This document shows, in pieces, positions 12,205 through 22,100 of a DNA stretch of 64,000 nucleotides. The DNA comes from Gnetum montanum (Eukaryota; Streptophyta; Gnetopsida; Gnetales; Gnetaceae): contig MNCI01005867.1 of assembly GCA_015680685.1 (NCBI GenBank), positions 93,588 through 157,587 of the forward strand, in the 5' to 3' direction. The position numbers and the translations under genes were made by a program. Within the stretch, counting starts at the first letter, position 1. Each line of letters starts with the position of its first letter. Under the pieces are notes generated by a model, which saw nothing but the letters and a program-made list of their open reading frames with translations, made no database searches and had not been told where the DNA came from.

Positions 12205-12535
12205 TTTTTTTACGGTAGTCTTATGTGTATTTTGTACCCCGACATGCACTAGCGTAAACTTGACACTCCTCCATGGTAGTTTACGCACTGTGTGGTACAG
12301 GTCGGTCGCTTCAACGGTTCCTTCGGAACCCCACGAGACATAAAGCCTCTAATTGTCATATGTTCTCCTTGTCTTCATGGTAGTCCTGCTTGCTTTTTGT
12401 ACCTCAGTACGTGCTAGCATAAACATTACATCCCTTTTGTGGTTGTTTATGCATCATGTGGTACAAATCGATCGATCTGATGATTCTTTTGGAACCCTGC
12501 AAGACATAAAGCCTTAGATTGTCATTAGATCTTAT
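12205..12535 (+). repeat. Tandemly duplicated leader segment with two hairpins
   Basis: Two imperfect copies of about 160 bp: 12212-12365 and 12378-12525, each running from 'gtagtc..' to '..gacataaagcct'. E2 has one copy (41340-41495). Hairpin 1 is GCGTAAAC...GTTTACGC (12252-12286) in unit 1 and GCATAAAC...GTTTATGC (12417-12452) in unit 2. Hairpin 2 is GGTTCC-TTC-GGAACC (12316-12330), degraded in unit 2. The position between PBS and gag suits a packaging or dimerisation signal; that role is inferred. Confidence 0.65.
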
Positions 12536-12569
12536 TTTCATCATTTTCAATCCTTTTACCTTCACAGTA

Positions 12570-15200
12570 ATGGCTACTGCAACTATTGCTATTACTACTA
12601 CTAACATCAAGGTTCCTCTCATGGTCCAAGGCATCACAAGTGCCAAGCGACTACCCAGCCCAGTGTTGGGGCCACGTCGATTCCTCAAGATCTGAAACTA
12701 GGGACCTAAAGGCTTGGCTGAGCAACATGAAAAATACAACTTCCTCTACGCTAAGGTGTAGGCAAACCTTCCCTTAGATGCACAAGAGCTCAAAGAGAAG
12801 CATAGCTTCGAGTTCACCTACTACAACAATAAGGGATGTATTCCCACTTCCAATGCTTTCATCCCTTTAACAGAAGCACAACAATGGATTTTAGATCAGC
12901 TGATACGTCTGTCTAAGCCTGGCGAGGCACAAGACGTAGCATCTCACCATGACTAGGTCTTCCAAGATGGATAGGAGGAACTGGATTCTCAATCAGATGG
13001 GGGAGGTCAAGTCAACCCCATCACTGTCCCTCCTACCCAGTCCTTTTGGATCAATCCGCAGACTATTGTCACTTCCTTCGAGGTCACAGCCACGCCACTA
13101 CAACCTATGATCCCACCTATCATGGGTAGTCATACCATGCTCGCGGTGTAGCAAAATGGCCACATCACTGTCTTGACTTTGGTCGCCATTCCTCCACAAG
13201 CTATTCATCAATCCCTTTTTGCTTTGCAACACACCCCAAACTTGGCTACCCTGCCTTACATTCATATCATATCTGCTTCGCTGCCATTTGCAGCTTCTGC
13301 ATCGATTCCTACATTCACATCTATCCCACCAACTACAGCGGGCCTAAGCCTGTCCACATGGTGGACCCCATTCACTACTCCCCCTGCTACGCTACCATTG
13401 CAAATGTCTCACCATGATTCCCACTAGGCCTACCAAACCCCACAGATGGTACAACTTGGTGCGGGAATATGGTCTTTTCTACCTCACACACAAGCTGCCC
13501 ATTCCGTGGTGCAACTCGCGACTGTCGCTTCAACAGCACCACCTACTAGGTGGTGGGTAGCACAACCACCACTATTCACAAGGGTCACCCCAATGATACT
13601 GTCGATGGATCATGCTGTTGCCCCCGCCACTCCACAAATGGGAGTTGCCTTGATAGTTCCCCAACCATCTGCATCATCGCAGGGTCTAGATCAAGTGTTC
13701 CATCTTATCCAAACCTTTACCAAGAAAATAAAATTCCTCAAGGTTGTCAGGTCTAACATGGTACAAGTCATGGACTTTTACCAAGATGACCCTATCAACC
13801 CTACAATCCCCACTCTCACGTTACCCCTAGGGATGTCCCTCCCTCACTTCACAAAGTACAATGGAGAGGGGGATCCCAATGCACATCTTGTTACCTTTAG
13901 GTCTGAGTCCCTTCTACTGCAACAATGGCCGCACACGATTATCCATGTCTTTGCCAATTCACTGGTTGAAAAGGCCCTGGACTAGTACCGTGCCCTACCA
14001 TGCTCCTCCATATCAACCCTAGAGGAGCTTCTGACCCAGTTCGTGATATGCTTCAAGTATAACTTGAAGGTGGAAATCATGCTGGATCAGTTAATAAGCA
14101 TGAAGCAGGATCCTCTAGAACCAGTCCAAAAGTTCATCCAGCGTTGGAGCGCAACCCTTAATGAAATTCACGAGCCCATTGCAGAGGCCCACTTGTTGGC
14201 CATCTTTAAGGATGCAGTGAATGACTTCATCAAGTCTAAGCTATACTACCTCACTCCTCGCACTCTTAGTCAGGCCTTTGCTTATACTAAGAGTATATAG
14301 GATGCAGATGAGACAAGCAAAGACCTGGCCGATGTTGCTTACAAGAACACCTTCACAAAGAAGGACCAGGTAAGGCTATAATAGCCACGGTGGCCGCTAT
14401 GGCAAACGAGGCCAAGCCCAAACCTAATAACAATGGTAACAAGAACAACAAAATACCGACCACACTCGTAGCTAACCCTAAGCCCAAGCAGGGCAACGCA
14501 CCACTACCTTCCGCACCGGCACCCGAAACATCTGTGCCACCAAAACTAAAGTATACCCCGCTACCTGTCAAGCCTTCAAAACTTTTGAAGCAACTACTGG
14601 CAAAGGGTACATCCAACACAAGCAAATGTTAGAGGAGGGAGTCAGGAAACATCAGGGCTACTGTGAGCTCCTTAGAAACCCCTCTTTAGCCTTGCCCAAT
14701 GAGCCCCCAGTTCCTAAGGATTTCAGGCTGGATCAGTTTTGTGACTACCACCAACAGTGTGGTCACAACACAGACTACTGTCTGGCGTTGAAGGATGGCA
14801 TCCAAAGGAAGATTGATCAAGGAAAATTGATGTAAGACGAAAGTAACCCAATATGTCCTGATAATTGATCTCTACACATCTACATTGACCCCCTCAATGC
14901 TAATAATGTCGGTTACGTCATCAACACCATCACCATTAACAGTGATCCTAGGTTGTCCCAGTAGCCATTTGTGGTCCACGTGCCTCAGCGTAGCGTACCA
15001 GCACCGTTGACAGCTAATCAAAGCTCGCAATAACCATTTTTCTTGAGAGTCCCTCCCCAGGCATCTGTCCCTATGCCACCTATTGGCAAAACTGTGCCAT
15101 CCCGCCCGTTAACACCATTAGCTCCATTTTTCATAAGGGGGCCAACTCCTTCAACAGCCCCCACCCCGCATAAGATAGCTGCACATCTTTCTCATCCTAA
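12570..15200 (+). pseudogene. gag: gag part of the gag-PRO frame, Tat lineage (E1)
   Basis: The ATG at 12570 opens a frame (phase shared with 13173, 13446 and 14043) that runs to about 14370 with stops but no net shift, after which the frame changes. The N-terminal third is Pro/Thr/Ala-rich and low in complexity. The capsid-like core spans about 13760-14300, with LPHFTKYNGEGDPNAHL, then STLEELL and PVQKFIQRW, as in Retrotrans_gag. A knuckle-like CDYHQQCGHNTDYC lies near 14740-14780. A Lys/Asn-rich linker is at 14390-14480. E2 carries the same protein (41540-44165). Dead through nonsense and frameshift changes. Confidence 0.75.
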
Positions 15201-15503
15201 AAAATGAGAAGTATGTTTCATAGGTGAGACGTCAATAGAAAGTACCATCCCAGGTATTTCCAAGCCTATGTCTTCACACCCTACATCTGCACCCTCGTCA
15301 CCAAAGAAGGATGTTGCTACAACTGCATAGTCCGCATCGCTACACCAAAGAGGGTCTGAACCCAGATTTGAAACTACCCCTCCTCGGGAAATCTATCTTC
15401 TAGGATGAATAGAAGAGGAAAAGGGTAGTAAACAGGGGGTGGCCAGGACCTCTTAGATGCTCTCACTCAGGTCAAGCAAGCTCTAAAGCAAAAGAACACT
15501 ACA

Positions 15504-16364
15504 TTGAGCTTGTACGACCTAATCATGACGTCTGCCCTGAACCATGAGGCTTTGATCCGCATGTTGACGACGATTTCGGTCGACAAGGACATGCTGGCAG
15601 AAGACAAAGTGATCCACTCAATCATGCTTCCCTCTACACCTGCAAAGGAAAAGCCATCCCAACTAAATTTCTATGATGACTCCATTAGGGAAAACTCCGA
15701 AAGGGGTCAGGTGACTACAACATCCCTATTCATCATAATTCGGGTCAGCCAACATAGGATCCGAAGGGTACATGTCAATGATGGGGCTGCCATGAATGTC
15801 ATTTCCTTCCCTATCATGGACAAGCTGGGCTTGGTCGACCAGATTAAGCCCACAATGACATCATGCTTAAATTTGTTTAATGGGGCACAGGTTGTGGTGA
15901 AGGGCATAGTCCATATCGACTTCGTAGCGGGGGACCAGTTCCCCATGAATGCAACCTTCATCGTAGTTGAAGAGATGCCTGGGTTTAACCTAATCTTGGG
16001 GAGGTCATGGCTAGCACAGCTTAGGGCTATCTCCTCACCTATACACCAGGAGATCCATTTTCCGTACACAGGCAGGGAGGTGGTGATCCATGACGACGAG
16101 GTAACATCACAAGCTATCAATAATGTAGACATGGAACAGGGCTCAGAGGTCATAACCTCTAAGAATGAAGCGTCTGTCTCTACACACACTAACCATCCAG
16201 CGAAAGAATTGGCTCAGCAAGCCAGTTCCGAAAATGAAAATGTGTGGGTCGAATTACCCTTCTAAGTGGAGGATAATGATATAGGTGAAGGCCCTAGCAA
16301 AGTGCCTCGGCCTTATGCCTCGCTCAACCCACGATGGGTCAAGAAGCAGCTACGCATAGCGTAG
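15504..16364 (+). pseudogene. Aspartic protease, Tat lineage (E1)
   Basis: Open from 15504 to 16263, with a final TAG at 16362 after one TAA. The active-site segment reads RVHVNDGAAMNVI, against RVHVDDGAATNVI in E2; Tat elements use a D-D-G variant here. The downstream flap/ILG element is NLILGRSWLAQLRAIS. The C-terminus is acidic and followed by a Tyr/Pro/Lys-rich end (near 16300-16360). In E2 gag and PRO share one frame, so they were probably one polyprotein. About 5.7 kb then separates PRO from RT, unlike typical pol order. Confidence 0.8.
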
Positions 16365-16496
16365 CAACCTCACTACTTCCTGACCAGTTGCCATCCCTTG
16401 TACATTTACCGCCTTTCTATTTTGCATTGATCCATCTACGCTAGTTACTAGTTAGCCTTCCTTCGAATTGTTAATGTATTATCTCTTTAACACGCA

Positions 16497-16671
16497 ATGA
16501 CCCGAAATGGCCTAAAACTATGCTACACCATGGCCCGAAATGGCCTAAAACTAACCCATGGCCTGAAATCGCCTAAAACTAGAAATAGCCCGAAATGGCC
16601 TAAAAGTAGCAATGGCCTAAGATGGCCTAAAACTAGCAGGGGCCCAAAATGGCCTAAAACTAAAACATTTA
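16497..16671. repeat. Hairpin array a of E1 (after PRO)
   Basis: Six units of 28-32 bp of the type GGCC-nnnnnn-GGCC-TAAAACTAGCA. The 4-bp stem closes a 6-base loop and is followed by the TAAAACTA core. It lies between the PRO stop and the 3' end of the antisense gene. E2 has the same array at 45541-45619. Confidence 0.75.
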
Positions 16672-16759
16672 AAAAACTAAATTCTAACATAAAATTCAGC
16701 ACGTAGATAATGCATAAGTTAGCGTAGAATCAATTTCTATTTCGAAATCCTTCTTTTCT

Positions 16760-16765
16760 TTTATT
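16760..16765 (-). terminator. Possible poly(A) signal of the antisense gene (E1)
   Basis: AATAAA on the minus strand, 73 bp after the stop codon at 16838-16840. The E2 counterpart reads AATGAA. Only the position supports it. Confidence 0.35.
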
Positions 16766-16837
16766 CAAAGCCTTTTTCTTTTAAACAATGTTTGCAAAAA
16801 TTCTACAAAAATTCAAAATTTCAAAAATCTCGTGCTA

Positions 16838-19800
16838 TCATAGGTTGTCTTCACCTGCATCATCTTCTTCATGCGCTTCTGCATCATCCCCTTCTGTGTC
16901 GCCTTCCTCTACGTTGTCCTCTACCACCCCTTCATTCATGCCCTCTACAGGCCCTCCACCCTCATTTGGAGCCTGCATCGTAGAAATGAAATAGTCAGCT
17001 AAGGCAACACACGTAAGCTACAACAGAGCATGAGCATTAACACAACAGAAAGTGACTGACCTGATATGGCCCTACATCCGTCTCAAAAGGTATATGACCT
17101 AAACCAAACCCGAGGTGGCACCAGACCTCCTCTGCCATGATATCTGCCCAACGCCTAATGCTTGGTTCAACATCTACATTAGCTTTCTCCTTTTCAATGG
17201 TTGTCCATCTTAATGATCCCAAAGAAAAGGAGGCGGTAGTGGTTTCACCTATGGGGAGGTCCACTTCCCATTCAGAAGATTTTGTGACCTTTACCTACTC
17301 TTTGAACTTGTCATAGGCCTTAGAAGCTTCAATAGCATTTACAAATGCTTTATAGGCAAATGCCTCCATAGCAACATCCCTGTATAGTTTATGATAAGTG
17401 GCACGTTCTAGTTTATACATGTGTTTGTGGTTTTTCTGGGACTACCCCCATTCGTAAACCCTAGCGGTGAAATCTTTCCAGTCCTGACTCTTCTGGGCCA
17501 ATAAGTCCATTTGCATTCATTATTCTATTATATCGTGGGTTGCTTCATTATTCTGATGCACGACTATCCAAAATTTGGCATAATCTATCATAGCCATGTG
17601 TCAGTTCTCATCATTAGTATCATGAGCTATGAGGAATTTGTTTCTCGATTTGAGGTCTTCCACCTCAGTGTTCAAGTTGACCTTCTCTTTCTTAGCTTTT
17701 TGGACCTATTTCCACAGGTCTTCATTGATGCGCCTACACTCCCACAAGGAGCGGGCCGAGTGCAAAGCACATTTGCTAACCTCGTCGTATGTGTGACGAG
17801 GCACTTCGGCCACTTCAAGCAGCAATGTAGGCACGGCATTGACTTTCAAAGCCCGTGACAAGTCCTATTTGGTTGAGAGGCTGTCACAACATAAAGAGCA
17901 TATAAATCACATTAGCATAGCAGGGTTAATGAGAACTCACGTGTAGCAACATGAGAGCACCTAGCTCTACTACTTACCCACTTCAAGGTCAACCTGCTGA
18001 AGATGGTCGATCATGTCATCGATGACCCCCTGCATAAATGTAAACTTATCAGGGGTCTCAACCTATGGTTCCACACAAATTAAAGGGGGTCCTGTAACAT
18101 TAGCAGTGGTGTTCATCATACAACTAAATGTGTTAGCAATGACCAAAATGAACTATGAAGAGGCAGATATATCGTTAAACTCACCAGCGTCTAATTGCAG
18201 TTCCCCTTCCTTCTGATTCAGAGTGATGGCAACATCCTTAGCAGAAGTCCCTTCCAGGTTGATGTGGGCTTCTCCTTCATTTGCTGGAGCCTTTCCTTTT
18301 GAGGCCCTAGCATCCTTTTCGTTCATAGGAGACTCCTCTTCATCTCCAAAAATGTCCCCCTTGTTAATAAGAGGATCCTTCCTAATAACGAGAGCCCCTA
18401 CCTTAGTGGTAGGAGCTCCTTCCCTTTTGACCGAGGCTCCTTCCCTTTTGACCGAGGCTCCTTCTTTTGAGATTAAGGCCTCCATGTCTTTATTCGTCAT
18501 CCCCGTCTTCAGGGCTAACACCTCTTCGTCACCTTCTTCCTCTTCCTCTTCTTCCTCTGGCAGTCAAAAAATATGTTTGCATTAACCCAAAGTATATTAG
18601 CTTAGAGTAGGTGCTACGTTATGCTACGGTTTTAGCGTAGCATAGCGTAGTAGGCATTAACAAAATAGGCAAAGAGATAAGCATAAACAAAAGCATTTAC
18701 CAATGGGGGGTTGTGTCCTCTGTAGTTTAAGCCATAGTCTCTGTCCCTCCTCTTCTTCCGTGCGAAGGGTTTCCTCAGCTGAAGCAGGCCTCTTTCGCTG
18801 CAACTTAGTGGCCACCGTTTCAGCAATGAGACGTTTCCCCTGTGATATGCTACCGGCAGCAGTAGGGGGCACCTCTCCTATGCTATCTTGACCACGAAAG
18901 TTATGGGCCAGCCGATCCTTAGTCGTCATAGATAATGACTCCCCAATTATTTCTAGGGGATCTTGGGCTAGGGTGGTCTAGAGGATCTGGCAGATCCACA
19001 GTTTGGAAATCTAGTTGTGATTCTGCAATACCAGGCCCCATCCTCGTGGACTACCAAAATCTCTGCAAAATGCCACAAATAGGCTATGTAGAAGGCATAA
19101 TGTATATTAACATGGGACTCTTGCTTCTTATGGAGGCCCACGATTTCACTTTGCAAGCCTTTACATAGGAACCGGGCCCAGTTGTAAGGAGCCCCGTCTT
19201 CCATGACCTCACACATTACCTAGGCTTGCTCAATCCCAAGGATCTTCCCCTGGGAAAGTAGCTGGGGAAAGGCATGAGCATGGAAGATAGGGTAAACTTC
19301 TTTGGCAAGTCTCGCCCTGACCTTCTCCATAGGGATCCCCTTCTACTCTTTGGCAACCCCTATCCACTCCACGATGTCATCCTTCTGAAGGTTTAACTCC
19401 TTCTTGGTCTTTGATCCTATGAGGATGCCATTAGCAAGGACACTGAAAAGGTCCATGAATATCTGGTCATTGATTTTAATGACCACCTGCACACCATGTA
19501 CGCATGTGTGGAAGCGGTTCGCCCTATCAAAAAAGGAGTCTGCCATGAAGAGCATCTTAGCGGCAGGAACGTTTGGGTTTGGGGTCAGGAACAAATACAT
19601 AAGCCCAGCATTTTGGAGATTCTTGACCAATGATTCCGAGGCCTCGCTGTATATCCAACGCTGGCTTGTATCTACTTCTCCATACTTGAAGTAGACGTTT
19701 GCCTCTTGGTTCTCGGTAGTTATCACCGTCACCTCCTGGGAATTTTTTGCCCCTACAACAATTTACACAGAAGCAATTAGCACAAAAACACAAAAGATTA

Positions 19801-21272
19801 TAAAAAAATGGCAAAGACACTTCAGCATGTTGTACCTACTGCTTAAGCTTACCAGGTTTATACGGTAATGGGAATGGTGGAAGAGTGACCAAGACTTCTT
19901 CAATGATTTGCATCAGCCATAGAGGTTGGGATATCGGTCTGGGTAGGTGTGGTACTCACCCCCGCATTGACCTATCACACCTATGCGTATATTCTCAGCA
20001 GAAGAGAATTTCTGCAAGGCCATTTCTGCTATGGCCAACGTATCTGCATTGCCGTGAAGCCCTTCTTCATTCATGTAAAACCTGGTAATAAGAACACGTC
20101 GTTAACACTTGGCCAACGTAGCGAATATTGCATAGCATAGCAAAACATGGGTACAAAACTCACTCGCCAGCATGCTAGACGATTCCTGGTGGGTTTTGAA
20201 AGCATGTTCCCATATGGCGTGCAACAAACAATGTGTTGTAGAGATGGTAGCAGCTGTACTTAGGAATATCCCAAATCCAAGCCAAACGTTTCAAATTTTG
20301 GGGGCACTGACTGGATCCTTCACCCTACCTGCTACTGATTGCCCCATCCCTCAAGTACCTCAGGATACCCCAGTTTGCCCCAGGCAACAAGGTTTCTATT
20401 ATGATGGTCACCACTTCCTCCTCTAGGTGTGATCAAATGATCACACTGAAGTGTTCAAGGAATTGTAGGAATTTCTATGCTCTTGCTCTAAACCAAACCA
20501 CCTGATCTCCCACACGTGTATGAGGAGAAGGAACATGGGCCACTAGTTTGTTCACGCAGCACAAGACCCCTACAATTTCCAGGACAATTAGAATTGGCCT
20601 TAGCGCTATCCTGCACAACACAGTGACAAATGTTAACATCATGTCCAAGCACAATACACACGTAGCATAGCAAGAACTATCATTTTAACAAATAGCATAG
20701 CATAATCCTCTTCCTACACATAGCATAGCAAAAACATGAAAGCAATAGCGTAGCAAAAATAGCCTAACGTAGCAACAGAGTGATTAACCCTAGCAAAGCG
20801 ATTAGCACTACACCCTGATAGAACACGTTTCATACTGTCATATCACGCATGGCTAAACCCTCCTAAGGGTCCTACGATATGCCACTCGAAAGTCACGCAA
20901 CTTAAACTGCCCAAACCACTATGGTAATGACAACCGCAATGATGGCAGTTTAGGCGACCTTGCATGCAACGTTAGCGTAGCATTTGCTCATCTGCCACAG
21001 CCAAAACGGCCACAGCAATGGTGTAAAGGCCAAAACAAATGCAACACAATGACAAAAAACACAAATAACTAAAGCTAGTTTACAGAAACAAAAGCAAGAA
21101 AAACAAAAATGATAAAATAAACACAAGGAAACAGAGGAAGCATAGCAACCTACCGGGTCAATGGCGTCTCCTCCAGTATCACGACATGTGCTTGTGTCAC
21201 GTGCCCTAGGTTTTCCTTCACCTTATCAACTTTAGTGAGCGCCAAGTGTGTGCATTCTTTCTTCGAAGCCAT
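16838..21272 (-). pseudogene. Antisense eight-exon gene inside E1; FCP1/NIF-like N-terminus (proposed)
   Basis: Exons on the minus strand: 21154-21272, 20164-20610, 19853-20081, 18701-19752, 18185-18556 (may extend), about 17978-18110, 17061-17880, 16838-16972. Donors are GT (GTAGGT, GTGAGT, GTAAGC, GTAAAT, GTAAGT, GTCAGT); acceptors are AG except exon 6, where the site looks lost. The product starts MASKKECTHLALTKVDKVKE. Exon 2 resembles an FCP1/NLI-interacting-factor phosphatase: RPILIVLEIVGVLCC in place of the DxDx(T/V) motif, then FLQFLEHFSVII, LAWIWDIPKYSCYHLYNTLF and FQNPPGIV. Exon 4 (350 codons) is unrecognised, exon 5 acidic with a 10-residue repeat, exon 7 contains a coiled coil, exon 8 is Glu/Asp-rich and ends EDNL. 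Stops occur in exons 2, 4 and 7. Exon 3 lacks about 46 bp relative to E2, which shifts frame. Same gene as 45776-50504. Confidence 0.75.
20640..20790. repeat. TAGCATAGC motif cluster in intron 1 of the antisense gene (E1)
   Basis: At least five copies of (A)GCATAGCA/GTAGCATAGC-type motifs, the same motif that fills the LTRs. The corresponding intron in E2 has a cluster at 49585-49990. Confidence 0.6.
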
Positions 21273-21425
21273 CGTCCTGCTTGCTAACTCTTTTTTGTTG
21301 CTATGTCGAAAATGCCTTGCTCTCTGCTAGCACAATCGCTCTATGCTCTAAAATCACTCTGTGCTCCGAATGTGGGCTCTGTGTTGTTACGATGAAAATA
21401 ATGAGCCTACCAGAGGTTAACCCCC

Positions 21426-21432
21426 ATTTATA
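21426..21432 (-). promoter_or_regulatory. TATA box of the antisense gene (E1)
   Basis: TATAAAT on the minus strand, 154 bp upstream of the ATG at 21272. E2 has TATAAAT at 50640-50646, 136 bp upstream of its ATG, in the same context (ggctataaat). This supports an own promoter firing away from RT. Confidence 0.65.
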
Positions 21433-21632
21433 GCCATAATGGTAAAAAGGGTAAACTTGTCATTATCTCTCTCCATTTAATGTAGAGTATGTTGTGTAGC
21501 GTAGCATGCTCACCACGACATCGTAGCATTGTTGGCATTAAAACAGGTGGGTCTGGGTGAAAGATCTTGGCACACTCCAAGCTAACTATTTGCTTTCCCA
21601 AAAAAACAAAAAATATACATTTTCAACTAAAG

Positions 21633-21980
21633 GGTCCAGAAAGACCTTAAACTATTAGCCCCAGCGTAATTTCAACTCTAGTTAAAGGGTCCAAAAAGAC
21701 CTTAAACTAGCATTCCTAGTGTATATTTTCACCATTAGTTAGCGGTCCAAAAAGACCTTAAACTAGCAATTTTGGTCTTCTACACGTTCGCAGTCAACAA
21801 TGACATTAAACTAGTAGTTTTACATTTTTGCATCGGCGATTTTACATTTTTGTTAGTATTTTACGTTTTTGCATTAGCGATTTTGCATTTTTAGCAGTTT
21901 CGCATTCCCACATCGGTGGTCTTACATTCTTTAGCAGTTTCGCATTTTTTAGCAGTCCACCATGACTTTAAATTGGCAAA
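21633..21980. repeat. Hairpin array b of E1 (before RT)
   Basis: Five units such as GGTCCAAAAAGACC-TTAAACTAGCA and AGTCAACAATGACA-TTAAACTAGTA, spaced by up to about 100 bp. GGTC pairs with GACC. It lies between the antisense promoter and the pol start. The E2 equivalent is 50837-51225. Confidence 0.75.
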
Positions 21981-22100
21981 TTTTAATCTTTGTATCATAC
22001 TTTACCTCATTACTTCTTTGCAAATTTTCACTATGCACGATTACTATCAATAGGTACCTCTTAACCAGACTTTCATCTCGTTTTGGTAGGTTGAACGAAA

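Noticed and set aside
15707-16189. 160-residue minus-strand frame inside PRO
   Set aside because: Shadow of the conserved protease; E2 has no equally long equivalent with splice context.
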